From: CAZITB01 sp964542055
GTDB taxonomy: Bacteria; Planctomycetota; Phycisphaerae; Sedimentisphaerales; CAMDDF01
Direction of reading: 5' to 3'
Assembly (NCBI GenBank): GCA_964542055.1
Contig: CAZITB010000037.1
Location: 1-21,635 of the forward strand
DNA length: 21,635 nt
In this document: positions 1 through 7,623 of the stretch, in pieces
Position numbering within the stretch: the first letter of the stretch is position 1
Layout: each line of letters starts with the position of its first letter
Notes under the pieces: generated by a model
The model's database searches: none
Told to the model about the DNA's origin: nothing
What the model saw: the letters and a program-made list of their open reading frames with translations, nothing else
Position numbers and translations under genes: made by a program

Positions 1-18
1 AAATTTTATAGGGCATGA

Positions 19-1242
19 ATGAAGTCTGTCAAAGATATATACAAAATTGGCAAAGGCCCTTCGAGTTCTCATAGTATGGGGCCAGCAAAAGCTGCGAGTT
101 TGTTTTTAAACGGGCTTGCTGGCAATATTTCACATATTGAAGTTGTGCTATATGACAGTCTGGCATCTACGGGTAATGGGCATTGTACCGATAAGGCTAT
201 AGGTGAATCGTTGTTTCTATACCCAGTCAAATTTAAATGGAAACCTGATGTTAAATTGCCATACCATCCCAATGCGTTGGATTTTATAGCATATAATAAC
301 AATAAAGAGATTGTGAAACAATGGCGGGTTTACAGTGTTGGCGGCGGCCAGTTACATGATTCTAATGGTACTTTAGATATGGAAAATAAAAATATTTATC
401 CGCATAATAAATTCATGGATATAATAGAATATTGCAGAAGTGAAAATCTCATAATTTGGGAATATGTTGGTAAATTTGAGAATGATTCAATATGGGAATT
501 CCTCAAAGATATATGGGATACAATGAAAGAATCTGTTGAAAATGGTTTGGAAACAGAAGAGCAGTTTTTGCCCGGGCCTTTGAAATTGCAAAGGCGGGCA
601 GGCAAAATGTTGAAATATGCCAATAAAAGAGTTGGAACTCTTAGAGATCGTAATTTATTAAGCAGCTATGCTTTGGCTGTGGCTGAGGAGAATGCAAGTG
701 GAGGCACAATCGTTACAGCTCCAACTTGTGGTTCCTGTGGGGTATTACCAGCGGTACTCTATTTTTTCTGGTTGCATTATGATACGGATGTTTCTAGTTT
801 GACAAAAGCTTTAGCAATAGCTGCTATGGTTGCTTCCGCAGTTATAGAAAATGCCTCTATTAGCGGTGCAGAGGTGGGGTGTCAAGGTGAAATTGGTGTA
901 GCATGTGCAATGGCAGCAGCGGCGGCCACATTTCTTCTAAATGGAAGCAATAATCAGATAGAATATTCTGCCGAAATGGGCTTGGAACATTTTCTTGGTC
1001 TTACATGTGATCCTGTTTATGGCCTTGTTCAGGTTCCATGTATTGAGCGTAATGCATTTGCAGCTATGCGTTCTATGGACTGTGCTGCCTATTCGCTTGC
1101 AACAGAGGGAGATCATTTGGTCAATCTTGATAATGTAATCGATGTTATGAATGAAACCGGAAGAGACTTGCAATCCAAATACCGCGAGACAGCCATGGGA
1201 GGGCTTGCCGGTATAATGCATAAAAAATTAACATCTAATTAG
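19..1242 (+). CDS. sdaA: L-serine ammonia-lyase, iron-sulfur type, single chain
   Basis: Deaminates L-serine to pyruvate and ammonia in the cytosol using a [4Fe-4S] cluster. The fused order is visible: the N-terminal beta domain begins with 'GPSSSHSMGP' (residues 13-22), and the catalytic alpha domain carries 'TAPTCGSCGVLPA', 'EVGCQGEIGVACAMAAA' and 'GLTCDPVYGLVQVPCIERN'. Cys288, Cys330 and Cys341 keep the 42- and 11-residue spacing of the family's three cluster ligands. At 407 residues it is somewhat shorter than the E. coli enzyme. The end reads 'ETAMGGLAGIMHKKLTSN', so the C-terminal Cys tail of many type-1 enzymes appears to be missing. An ATG at 15 is an alternative start; GGG at 11-13 is a weak ribosome site. 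It is followed after 22 bases by gcvPA, which points to one serine/glycine catabolic operon. Family assignment is very sure. Confidence 0.95.
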   Translation: MKSVKDIYKIGKGPSSSHSMGPAKAASLFLNGLAGNISHIEVVLYDSLASTGNGHCTDKAIGESLFLYPVKFKWKPDVKLPYHPNALDFIAYNNNKEIVKQWRVYSVGGGQLHDSNGTLDMENKNIYPHNKFMDIIEYCRSENLIIWEYVGKFENDSIWEFLKDIWDTMKESVENGLETEEQFLPGPLKLQRRAGKMLKYANKRVGTLRDRNLLSSYALAVAEENASGGTIVTAPTCGSCGVLPAVLYFFWLHYDTDVSSLTKALAIAAMVASAVIENASISGAEVGCQGEIGVACAMAAAAATFLLNGSNNQIEYSAEMGLEHFLGLTCDPVYGLVQVPCIERNAFAAMRSMDCAAYSLATEGDHLVNLDNVIDVMNETGRDLQSKYRETAMGGLAGIMHKKLTSN

Positions 1243-1264
1243 AAACTTATTTGGAGTATAGTAT

Positions 1265-2596
1265 ATGCCTTTTATTGCTAATACGCAGAAGCAATTTGAT
1301 CAGATGCTCAAAGACATTAACATGAGTAGAGAAGATTTATTTGCTGATATACCAAAAGAGCTAATGGCGGGTGATCTGAATTTGCCTGAAGGTATGAGTG
1401 AACAAAAGGTTCGCGATCATTTGGCGGGCCTTGCAGAAAAGAATTTAACGCACCTGATCTGTTTTCTTGGCGGTGGATTTTATGACCACTTTATTCCGTC
1501 AGCGGTTTATTCTATAATCTCTCGGAGCGAGTTTTATACTGCCTATACGCCGTACCAGCCGGAAATTTCACAAGGTACTCTGCAAGCTATATATGAGTAT
1601 CAATCTATGATATGCAGGTTAACCGGGATGGAAGCAGCCAATGCTTCTCTTTATGATGGTGGAACTGCTTTGTATGAAGCGATGATGATGGCATTGAGAA
1701 TAACAGGTAGAAATAAGGTGATAATTGATGATAGCATCAACCCAATTTACCGTGTTATGATTCACTCTTATACAAGAAATCTCCATATTGAATTGGTAGA
1801 AACAAACTGTGAAAATGGTCTTGCTAACCGTGATCAAATTATTCAGGCTTTGGATGATAAAACTGCAACTATAATTTTGCAAAATCCAAATTTTTTTGGT
1901 TGTATTGATGACTTTACAGATATTGCAAATGCTGCTCATGAAAAAGGAGCACTGTTGACAGTTTCTTCATATCCAATTTCGCTTGGTGTATTGAAAACTC
2001 CTGGTGAAATGGATGCTGATATAGTTGTAGGTGAAGGCCAAAGTCTTGGCATGCCGATGTCGTTCGGTGGCCCATATCTTGGATTAATGAGTACTAGAAA
2101 AAAATATGTTCGTAAAATGCCTGGCAGAATAGTTGGCCGAACAAATGATGCAAAGGGTAACGAAGGTTTTGTTATGACTCTTCAGGCACGCGAACAGCAT
2201 ATCAGGCGAGATAAAGCAACTTCGAATATCTGTTCTAATGAGGCATTGTGTGCCTTGACCGCATTGGTTTACACTTCACTGCTTGGCAAGGAGGGGCTTA
2301 AAGAAACCGCACAGCTTTGTGTTGATAAGGCCAGCTATGCTTTTAAGCGAATAATTTCAATTGATGGAATAGAACCCCATTTTAAGGCAAAATGGTTTTT
2401 TAATGAATTTGTTATCGATTTGCCGCGAAATGCTACCGATGTAATCGGTAAGCTGATTGAAAAAGGTTTAGCAGCGGGTTTTCCTTTGAGTAGATATTAC
2501 AAGGGCATGGATAATTCCATGTTGATAGCGGTTACTGAAAAACGAAGTAAAGAACAAATCGGAATGTTAGCTGAGGCACTGGAGGCGATACTATGA
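1265..2596 (+). CDS. gcvPA: Glycine dehydrogenase (decarboxylating) subunit 1
   Basis: N-terminal half of the P protein of the glycine cleavage system in its two-gene form. With gcvPB it decarboxylates glycine with pyridoxal phosphate and passes the aminomethyl group to the lipoyl arm of GcvH. The protein is 443 residues, normal for the family, and starts with the typical 'MPFIANTQKQFDQML'. Further family blocks are 'FLGGGFYDHFIPSAV', 'YTPYQPEISQGTLQAIYEYQSMI', 'NASLYDGGTA' and, near the middle, 'GEGQSLGMPMSFGGPYLG'. GGAG at 1252-1255 precedes the ATG. The stop overlaps the gcvPB start in an ATGA, which suggests translational coupling and equal amounts of the two subunits. gcvT and gcvH are not in the window and may lie upstream. 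Confidence 0.96.
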   Translation: MPFIANTQKQFDQMLKDINMSREDLFADIPKELMAGDLNLPEGMSEQKVRDHLAGLAEKNLTHLICFLGGGFYDHFIPSAVYSIISRSEFYTAYTPYQPEISQGTLQAIYEYQSMICRLTGMEAANASLYDGGTALYEAMMMALRITGRNKVIIDDSINPIYRVMIHSYTRNLHIELVETNCENGLANRDQIIQALDDKTATIILQNPNFFGCIDDFTDIANAAHEKGALLTVSSYPISLGVLKTPGEMDADIVVGEGQSLGMPMSFGGPYLGLMSTRKKYVRKMPGRIVGRTNDAKGNEGFVMTLQAREQHIRRDKATSNICSNEALCALTALVYTSLLGKEGLKETAQLCVDKASYAFKRIISIDGIEPHFKAKWFFNEFVIDLPRNATDVIGKLIEKGLAAGFPLSRYYKGMDNSMLIAVTEKRSKEQIGMLAEALEAIL

Positions 2597-4038
2597 AATT
2601 AATATTTGATAAAAGCGTGAAATCAAGAAGGGCAGTCAAACCTATAAATTCTGATGTGTTTGAAAGTATAAATATAAATAAAGATTTGCTGAGAAAAGAA
2701 GACGCCAGGCTTCCCGAACTTAGTGAACTTGATGTGGTCAGACATTTTACCGATCTTTCGCGTAAAAATTATGGCGTTGATACTAATTTTTATCCACTTG
2801 GCTCGTGTACGATGAAATATAATCCTAAAGTCACAGAGCGAATAGCGTCATATCCCGGCTTTGCGCATCTGCATCCACTTATGCCGCAGTTGCGAATGGG
2901 TGGCATGCTGACACAAGGTGCACTTGAAGTGATCCATGATACAGATTTGATGCTTAGTGAAATAAATGGAATGGCAGGCTTTACAATGCAACCAATGGCT
3001 GGTGCTCATGGTGAACTGACAGGCATTATGATAATGGCGGCTTATCATAGAGACAAAGGCAATAAAAAAACAACCATTCTCGTACCTGACAGCGCACATG
3101 GAACCAATCCTGCAAGTGCAGCAATTGCAGGATACAAAGTGGTTTCTGTGCCAAGTGATGAAAATGGCGTAATGGATATGAGTGTGTTAAAAGAAATGAT
3201 TAATGATGAAGTTGCAGGGCTAATGCTTACTTGTCCAAATACCCTTGGTATTTTTAATCCGCACATAAAAGAGATATGCGATTTAATACATAGCGTTGAC
3301 GGCCTGACCTATTACGATGGTGCCAATCTAAATGCCATAGTAGGCAAGGTGCGTCCAGGCGATTTAGGTTTTGATATTGTGCACATAAACCTGCATAAAA
3401 CATTTGCTACTCCTCACGGTGGCGGCGGCCCTGGTGCCGGGCCGGTAGGTGTTGTGGAATCCCTATTGGAATATCTGCCTATTTCCATTGTAGTCAAGCG
3501 AAATGATGGTACTTATGCTCTGGAATATGACAGGCCCAAGTCAATCGGCTATGTTGCTCCATTTTATGGTAATTTTGGAATTGTCCTGCGGGCTTATGTT
3601 TATATGCTCATGCTTGGCAAAGAAGGTTTGCAAAGAGTTTCGGAAAATGCGGTATTGAATGCCAATTATATCAAGGAAAAGCTAAAAGATTACTACGATT
3701 TGCCGTATCCAGGTACCTGTAAGCACGAATGTGTTTTTAGTGCCTCTCGTCAAGCTAAGAAAGGTGTTCATGCTATTGATATTGCAAAAGCCTTGATTGA
3801 TAAAGGCTTCCATCCGCCAACAGTATATTTTCCAACGATCGTAAAAGAAGCGATGATGATAGAGCCAACCGAAACAGAGAGTAAAGAAACTATTGACGAG
3901 TTTGTTAATGTTATGATAGAGATTGCAAAAGAAGCAGAAATATTACCTGAAAAATTCCACGATTTGCCCCAGACAACACCAGTTGGAAGATTAGATGAAA
4001 CCTTCGCAGCTAAAAAACTAGATATTGCAAGTTTGTAG
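2593..4038 (+). CDS. gcvPB: Glycine dehydrogenase (decarboxylating) subunit 2
   Basis: C-terminal half of glycine decarboxylase, holding the pyridoxal-phosphate lysine. The block 'HINLHKTFATPHGGGGPGAGP' places the Schiff-base lysine at residue 269. Other family landmarks are 'YPLGSCTMKYNPK' (67-79), 'MQPMAGAHGEL' (132-142), 'PDSAHGTNPASA' (165-176) and 'CPNTLGIF' (214-221). Its 481 residues match the usual subunit length. The start overlaps the gcvPA stop by four bases, so the two are surely co-translated. Together with the serine deaminase upstream this fits a cell that breaks glycine and serine down to pyruvate, C1 units and ammonia. No convincing terminator was seen just downstream. Confidence 0.96.
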   Translation: MKLIFDKSVKSRRAVKPINSDVFESININKDLLRKEDARLPELSELDVVRHFTDLSRKNYGVDTNFYPLGSCTMKYNPKVTERIASYPGFAHLHPLMPQLRMGGMLTQGALEVIHDTDLMLSEINGMAGFTMQPMAGAHGELTGIMIMAAYHRDKGNKKTTILVPDSAHGTNPASAAIAGYKVVSVPSDENGVMDMSVLKEMINDEVAGLMLTCPNTLGIFNPHIKEICDLIHSVDGLTYYDGANLNAIVGKVRPGDLGFDIVHINLHKTFATPHGGGGPGAGPVGVVESLLEYLPISIVVKRNDGTYALEYDRPKSIGYVAPFYGNFGIVLRAYVYMLMLGKEGLQRVSENAVLNANYIKEKLKDYYDLPYPGTCKHECVFSASRQAKKGVHAIDIAKALIDKGFHPPTVYFPTIVKEAMMIEPTETESKETIDEFVNVMIEIAKEAEILPEKFHDLPQTTPVGRLDETFAAKKLDIASL

Positions 4039-4068
4039 GCCTTTGTGTGACAAAATTTCATGCTATGA

Positions 4069-4140
4069 CAATTCAAATCCAGATCCGGTTCTTTTTTTGA
4101 ACAAGATGAAAATGGTTATGATATATTAAATGAAGTTTAA
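4069..4140 (+). pseudogene. Possible 3' remnant of a lost coding region
   Basis: An open frame of 23 codons with no usable start codon ends in TAA at 4138-4140 and reads '...FFEQDENGYDILNEV', which looks like genuine soluble protein sequence. The stop abuts the ribosome site of the next small gene. It may be the tail of a gene whose 5' part was deleted, or plain chance. Low confidence. Confidence 0.2.
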
Positions 4141-4149
4141 GGTGTGCAG

Positions 4150-4326
4150 ATGACTACAAAAGAAACTCATAACATGGCAGTTGAAGGCTTAAAATGTCTA
4201 AAAAAAGCGGTTCGAGAAGAACTTGAAAGAAAGGCTCTACTTGGACAATATGCGATTATTAACCGTGATGGTAAAGCTTGCAGGGTTCCTGCCAAAGAGG
4301 CATTGGAATCCATCAAAGAAGACTAA
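4150..4326 (+). CDS. Small hypothetical protein (58 aa)
   Basis: A 58-residue protein, not recognised as a named family. The first half is a charged amphipathic helix ('GLKCLKKAVREELERKALLGQ'). The second half looks like a short beta hairpin plus helix ('YAIINRDGKACRVPAKEALESIKED'), a pattern typical of small soluble accessory or antitoxin-like proteins. AAGG at 4139-4142 is well spaced for the ATG at 4150; an in-frame GTG at 4144 is an alternative. It lies between the glycine cleavage genes and the tRNA-derived attachment core, so it could belong to the host chromosome or to an earlier insertion. No function is claimed. Confidence 0.6.
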   Translation: MTTKETHNMAVEGLKCLKKAVREELERKALLGQYAIINRDGKACRVPAKEALESIKED

Positions 4327-4541
4327 ATCAATGATGATACTTTTCCCAAAAAATGTACACCAAAGTGATCCCCACAATCCTGTGCAACATGTTTTTATAA
4401 CTTTCCATATAACTTTTGCTTTGACAAAGCGGTTCTCATGTCATATCATGTCCTCAGTTGGCAACGGTAACATGTTGGCACTAAAAGACTTGCAGTTGTA
4501 AGTGTTTGATATGAAAGTTGTTACAAATCTACTTAAATGAC
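4327..4541. other. Gene-free stretch left of the attachment core
   Basis: About 215 AT-rich bases with no credible gene. They contain an imperfect inverted repeat near 4489-4504 (ACTTGCAG / TTGTAAGT), which could be an integrase arm site. The 31 bases before the tRNA fragment do not resemble the 5' half of a tRNA: no D-arm and no acceptor strand complementary to CGGGCGT. Confidence 0.5.
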
Positions 4542-4583
4542 TTCCTAAACTGTAGGCCGCAGGTTCGAGTCCTGCCGGGCGTA
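4542..4583 (+). other. Attachment core: 3' half of a tRNA-Arg(CCU) gene
   Basis: Reading the + strand: anticodon loop TTCCTAA (4542-4548, anticodon CCU), 3' anticodon stem ACTGT, variable AGGCC, T stem GCAGG, T loop TTCGAGT, T stem CCTGC, acceptor strand CGGGCGT and discriminator A (4583). No CCA is encoded. The 5' half is absent: the bases before the loop do not pair with ACTGT. Such 3' tRNA fragments next to an integrase gene are the usual target/att sequence of tyrosine recombinases, here with exchange probably in or near the anticodon loop. The anticodon assignment rests on loop geometry. A second copy is not present in the window. Confidence 0.75.
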
Positions 4584-5882
4584 CTTTTTACCATTTTGCA
4601 CACTTTCGCATACCCCCGCAAATTGTAGATTACTCTCGCTATCACAAGGACTTATATCACTTTGTGTTTTGAGTTCGTGCGAGCCTGTGCAAGGCAATTC
4701 CGCTGTAGTCTGCACGGATTTATGCACGGTTTTTTTTGCATCATTGAGTAAGGACTTTTTAGCAGCTTCTTGTAAATCAGCTTCAGTAACTTGTGCATAA
4801 TGTGCCATTGCAACAGCGGGACTATTTCCAATCCAGGAACATACAGCTTTGACATTGCCATTGGTCATCTTAAATAATTCTGTTTCCCTGGTACTTCTCA
4901 AATTCTGAAAAGTTTTGGGCCAAGGTTTAAACCCAGCTTTTTTAATTATTCTGTGCATTTGGGTTCTTAAGTTTGTAGAATCGTCTCTATATCGGGTAAT
5001 GCAGTAAATATCACCATCTTTAGCGTTATCGAAAGCATCCTGAAATAATGGTTTTAGTTCTGGAAACATCGGAACAATTCTAATTCCACCATCAGCATGA
5101 TGTTCTGTTTTGCTGGCGTGTACAGTGAACTGATTATTTGCAAAATCAATATCCTGCCATTTAAGTCTTAGAACTTCGCTTGGACAACGCAAGCCACCCC
5201 AGCGAGTCAGCCCAAAAATTAATCGCCATTGTATATCAGGACATGCCTCAAGAACTTTCACTGCCATTTCATGTTTGACATAAAAGAATTTTGCAGGGTT
5301 AGCTCTAACTGTTACAGGTTGATCTCTAAAAGGATTTTTAGAGATATGGCCAGCATCAATAGCCGCATTAAAAAACTGTCTTGACATTCCAATTTGTCGT
5401 CTTACAGTATTTTCCGCCAATCCTAAAATACTTTGTAGGTAAATTCTAAATTCTTTTGCCTGTCCAACTGTGATTTCGTTGATATATTGACCTTTAAAAA
5501 AAACAGATAATTTATTAGCAGTATTTTGCAATCTGTCTTTAGTTCTCTGTTTAATATCTGAACGACTTTTAATGTATCGTTCTGTCCATTGTGCAACAGT
5601 AATACTCTTCCAGCCATTTTTAGGGTCAATGATTTTTAGTGATTCTAACCGCTTACGCAGCCCATGCGGTAAATTGTTAACCCAATCTGTAATTGCTGGT
5701 GATATAACTCTATTTGTTTTTCGACTGGCTATAAGATTTTCGATATTAGTCATTGCGGCATCGGCTTGTTTGCGAGTAACTTTACCCAATGCTATTGTTG
5801 GCCTTGCACTATTTTCGCCCGGACTAAGTTGAATTGAATATCTTATCCCTGATTTGGTTTTTGATTTGATAACACTAGCCAT
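4545..5882 (-). CDS. int: Tyrosine recombinase / integrase
   Basis: Site-specific recombinase that would integrate and excise the element at tRNA-Arg. The N-terminal part (1-90) is a basic arm-binding type region, followed by a SAM-like core-binding domain (about 95-190) and the catalytic domain (about 200-370). Visible catalytic residues are Arg232 ('GGLRCPSEVLRLKW'), Lys258 ('HASKTEHH'), Arg329 ('FQNLRSTRETEL') and nucleophile Tyr362 ('AMAHYAQV'). The His of the HxxR box is replaced (Gln326/Asn327), and the later His/Trp position reads 'IGNSP'. Residues 434-445 ('ARQDSNLRPTV') are the antisense translation of the tRNA fragment, and the stop codon lies in the anticodon loop. The start has AGAGAGG upstream and its own extended -10 promoter. 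Family is certain; the planctomycete-like flavour is from memory. Confidence 0.93.
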   Translation of the reverse strand: MASVIKSKTKSGIRYSIQLSPGENSARPTIALGKVTRKQADAAMTNIENLIASRKTNRVISPAITDWVNNLPHGLRKRLESLKIIDPKNGWKSITVAQWTERYIKSRSDIKQRTKDRLQNTANKLSVFFKGQYINEITVGQAKEFRIYLQSILGLAENTVRRQIGMSRQFFNAAIDAGHISKNPFRDQPVTVRANPAKFFYVKHEMAVKVLEACPDIQWRLIFGLTRWGGLRCPSEVLRLKWQDIDFANNQFTVHASKTEHHADGGIRIVPMFPELKPLFQDAFDNAKDGDIYCITRYRDDSTNLRTQMHRIIKKAGFKPWPKTFQNLRSTRETELFKMTNGNVKAVCSWIGNSPAVAMAHYAQVTEADLQEAAKKSLLNDAKKTVHKSVQTTAELPCTGSHELKTQSDISPCDSESNLQFAGVCESVQNGKKYARQDSNLRPTV

Positions 5883-5918
5883 AAAGCACCTCTCTTGTAT
5901 TAAACAATCTTAGATATT

Positions 5919-5939
5919 ATTATACCACTAATTCAGTGG
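5919..5939 (-). promoter_or_regulatory. Integrase promoter with overlapping inverted-repeat operator
   Basis: On the minus strand an extended -10 (TGG + TATAAT, TATAAT at 5919-5924) lies 37 bases upstream of the integrase start. It directly abuts and shares bases with a perfect inverted repeat, CCACT-n5-AGTGG (5925-5939). A regulator bound here would block the promoter; the adjacent HTH protein is the obvious candidate (inference). The -35 match is poor, as expected for extended -10 promoters. Confidence 0.55.
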
Positions 5940-5969
5940 CGCGCAAGTACTTTCTTGCGAACTTTTAGT

Positions 5970-6173
5970 TTATTGTGTGCAGCTTTTCATCTTTTCAATG
6001 AAATTGTCCAGATCGATTAAATCATATCGAGTTGCTCGACCAAGCCTGACGACCGGGATAATACCATTTTGTGATAGATCCCATAGCTTACGCTCACTGA
6101 TGGCAAGATAGTCGGCAGCAGCTTTGACTTTGATAAGCCTATGATTAATATTTGTGTTATGCCGAGTAGACAT
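5970..6173 (-). CDS. Excisionase-like helix-turn-helix protein
   Basis: A 67-residue DNA-binding protein of the MerR-like/excisionase (HTH_17) type: 'RLIKVKAAADYLAISERKLWDLSQNGIIPVVRLGRATRYDLIDLDNFIEKM'. The helix-turn-helix covers about residues 15-40, and the wing ends in 'GRATRYDLIDLDNFI', where the Arg-Tyr-Asp is typical. Its place beside the integrase makes it the likely recombination directionality factor and/or repressor of int. AAAGGA upstream of the ATG gives a good ribosome site. An inverted repeat (CGCAAG/CTTGCG, about 5941-5958) sits between it and int but lacks a clear U-tract. Confidence 0.8.
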   Translation of the reverse strand: MSTRHNTNINHRLIKVKAAADYLAISERKLWDLSQNGIIPVVRLGRATRYDLIDLDNFIEKMKSCTQ

Positions 6174-6206
6174 AATATGGTCCTTTCCTTTTAGTTGATT
6201 TATTAT

Positions 6207-6539
6207 TTACATGTTATTTTTATTCTCTTTTTTTTTAAACCAACTCAAAAAGTATTCTCTTGTCCTCTTATGCTTACATAAGCATGTAATCATAACTGAT
6301 ATTAAAATCGAAATACCTAAAGCGGCATATGGAAGCAGAATAAAGTTAACAGTCTTATTTTTAGATAGCTCTTTATCCGGCTGTAATATTCCTATAACAG
6401 CTAAAACTGCAACACAGAAAGCCAACAGCCATGCAGGGCTATCATTAATTTTTAACCCAGTTTGAATTGCTGTTTTAGATGTAGCCATTATAATAATAAA
6501 AACTGGAACAATGATTAAAGTAGTAATTGAATCAGACAT
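6207..6539 (-). CDS. Small membrane protein (110 aa, about three TM segments)
   Basis: Unrecognised hydrophobic protein. Membrane segments are predicted by eye at about residues 5-20 ('ITTLIIVPVFIIIMA'), 36-51 ('AWLLAFCVAVLAVIGIL') and 65-87 ('NFILLPYAALGISILISVMITCLC'). The tail is strongly basic ('KHKRTREYFLSWFKKKENKNNM') and probably cytoplasmic. GAAAGGAA lies before the start. It follows an intrinsic terminator that closes the gene block upstream, so it may be expressed by read-through or from a promoter not seen. No function is claimed. Confidence 0.65.
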   Translation of the reverse strand: MSDSITTLIIVPVFIIIMATSKTAIQTGLKINDSPAWLLAFCVAVLAVIGILQPDKELSKNKTVNFILLPYAALGISILISVMITCLCKHKRTREYFLSWFKKKENKNNM

Positions 6540-6566
6540 GATTTTCCTTTCTAAATAGAAGTATTT

Positions 6567-6600
6567 AAAAAATACTGGCAGGTTTTAATTCCCTGCCAGT
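6567..6600 (-). terminator. Intrinsic terminator after the 93-aa membrane gene
   Basis: Minus-strand hairpin with a perfect 9-bp stem ACTGGCAGG / CCTGCCAGT (6592-6600 and 6574-6582), a 9-base loop, then ATTTTTT. It lies 9 bases past the stop of the upstream membrane gene. The stem core resembles the terminator at 7632-7660. Confidence 0.85.
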
Positions 6601-6608
6601 AAACTAAT

Positions 6609-6890
6609 TTAGCCCAAAATAGATCCCAGGATCACTCTTGATATGGCAAGTACAATTAATGTAATTAAAAGTTTGCCTTTTTTTGAAAGTGGTTTCTGTA
6701 TCCGTAAAATTTGAGGCACCTTTTTTGTTATGTTGTCAACAAGTGATTTACCTGCATTATCAAATGGGACAAGCCAGCTTGTGTTTCGCCATTGAAGGAT
6801 CAGTCTTATCTGAATAAAAAACATAGCTACATCCAACCCAACGCAGATAAAATACAATAAACACATCAGTAAATAACTTAATGCTGTCAT
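6609..6890 (-). CDS. Small YggT-like membrane protein
   Basis: A 93-residue protein with two likely membrane segments (about 3-28 and 72-92) joined by a polar stretch. The arrangement 'FFIQIRLILQWRNTSWLVPFDNAGKSLVDNITKKVPQILR...LITLIVLAISRVIL' recalls the YggT family (R-x-L/I-L-x-W, then a loop with 'iT.p.l.pir', then a helix), but the match is loose. AAGGAGG overlaps the stop of the VWA gene just upstream, so the two are translationally coupled. That coupling suggests a membrane anchor or partner for the VWA protein (inference). Confidence 0.6.
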   Translation of the reverse strand: MTALSYLLMCLLYFICVGLDVAMFFIQIRLILQWRNTSWLVPFDNAGKSLVDNITKKVPQILRIQKPLSKKGKLLITLIVLAISRVILGSILG

Positions 6891-6902
6891 TTTATCGCCT
6901 CC

Positions 6903-7607
6903 TTATATGACTCTTATGTTTTTTGCAAGTGACTGATATTTTCTGATCAACTGCTGTTGATCTCCAATGAAACAATACCTGATAGAGCCATCAGGATTTT
7001 TTGAGGCGATCTGTTTCAGGATAACTTCATCAACATCTTTAGGACTACCTCCGATACCGATACAGTCAATAATGACTCCTGCATCTTTTAACTCGGAAGC
7101 TATTTGTAATGGACGGCCTCCTCGATTGTATTCGCCATCTGTCAGCATGATAACTCTTCTAAGAATTCCATCGTTGGCTTCATAAAATTTGCTGTCTTCA
7201 AATTCAAAAAACATCTGAGATAGAGTTCTAAGAAAAGATGGTTTGTTTAATTTGGTACTTTTGTTGAACAGGTGATCTCCGGCAAGGGTTAATGCAGCCG
7301 TAAAATTTGTGCCGGAAGAATAAAAAGGCTTGTTCAGAGCATTTTCAATATTTTTAATGCCCTGGGAAACAGATACAGCAGGCTGTAATAGCTTCGCTGT
7401 GCCGCCAAATCCAATAATTCCCATTTTATCGCTAGGATAGTTTCGATGTTTGATCTTGAGCAGTTCATAATTGGCTTTTATGGCCCCATCTTTCCTGGTG
7501 GGTTTGTAGTCGCTATAGTCCATAGATGGTGAAAAGTCGATAAGACTCATTACTATTTCAGGTCTGTTGTTACCCGAAACACTATTTGCAAAATTCAGAT
7601 ATTTCAT
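6903..7607 (-). CDS. VWA-domain protein with complete MIDAS
   Basis: A 234-residue protein that is almost wholly one von Willebrand A domain. The metal-ion-dependent adhesion site is complete: D24-x-S26-x-S28 ('IDFSPSMD'), Thr100 ('SSGTNFTAAL') and Asp157 ('IMLTDGEYNRGG'). The final strand-helix ('GVIIDCIGIGG...') is also typical. There is no signal peptide and no membrane segment, so it is probably cytosolic and binds a protein partner via a divalent metal. The chosen ATG at 7607 has GAAAGGAA at the right spacing; an ATG at 7625 lies inside the terminator's 3' flank and lacks a ribosome site. It stands between an Hsp70 gene (with an intervening terminator) and the YggT-like gene, implying joint work with the chaperone. 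Confidence 0.88.
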   Translation of the reverse strand: MKYLNFANSVSGNNRPEIVMSLIDFSPSMDYSDYKPTRKDGAIKANYELLKIKHRNYPSDKMGIIGFGGTAKLLQPAVSVSQGIKNIENALNKPFYSSGTNFTAALTLAGDHLFNKSTKLNKPSFLRTLSQMFFEFEDSKFYEANDGILRRVIMLTDGEYNRGGRPLQIASELKDAGVIIDCIGIGGSPKDVDEVILKQIASKNPDGSIRYCFIGDQQQLIRKYQSLAKNIRVI

Positions 7608-7623
7608 GGTTATGGTTCCTTTC

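Noticed and set aside
4455..4510. tRNA-like D-arm (CTCAGTTGGCAACGG) followed by an A-rich loop
   Set aside because: No consistent cloverleaf could be drawn: no paired acceptor stem and no T-arm with a TTC loop, so it was not called as a tRNA.
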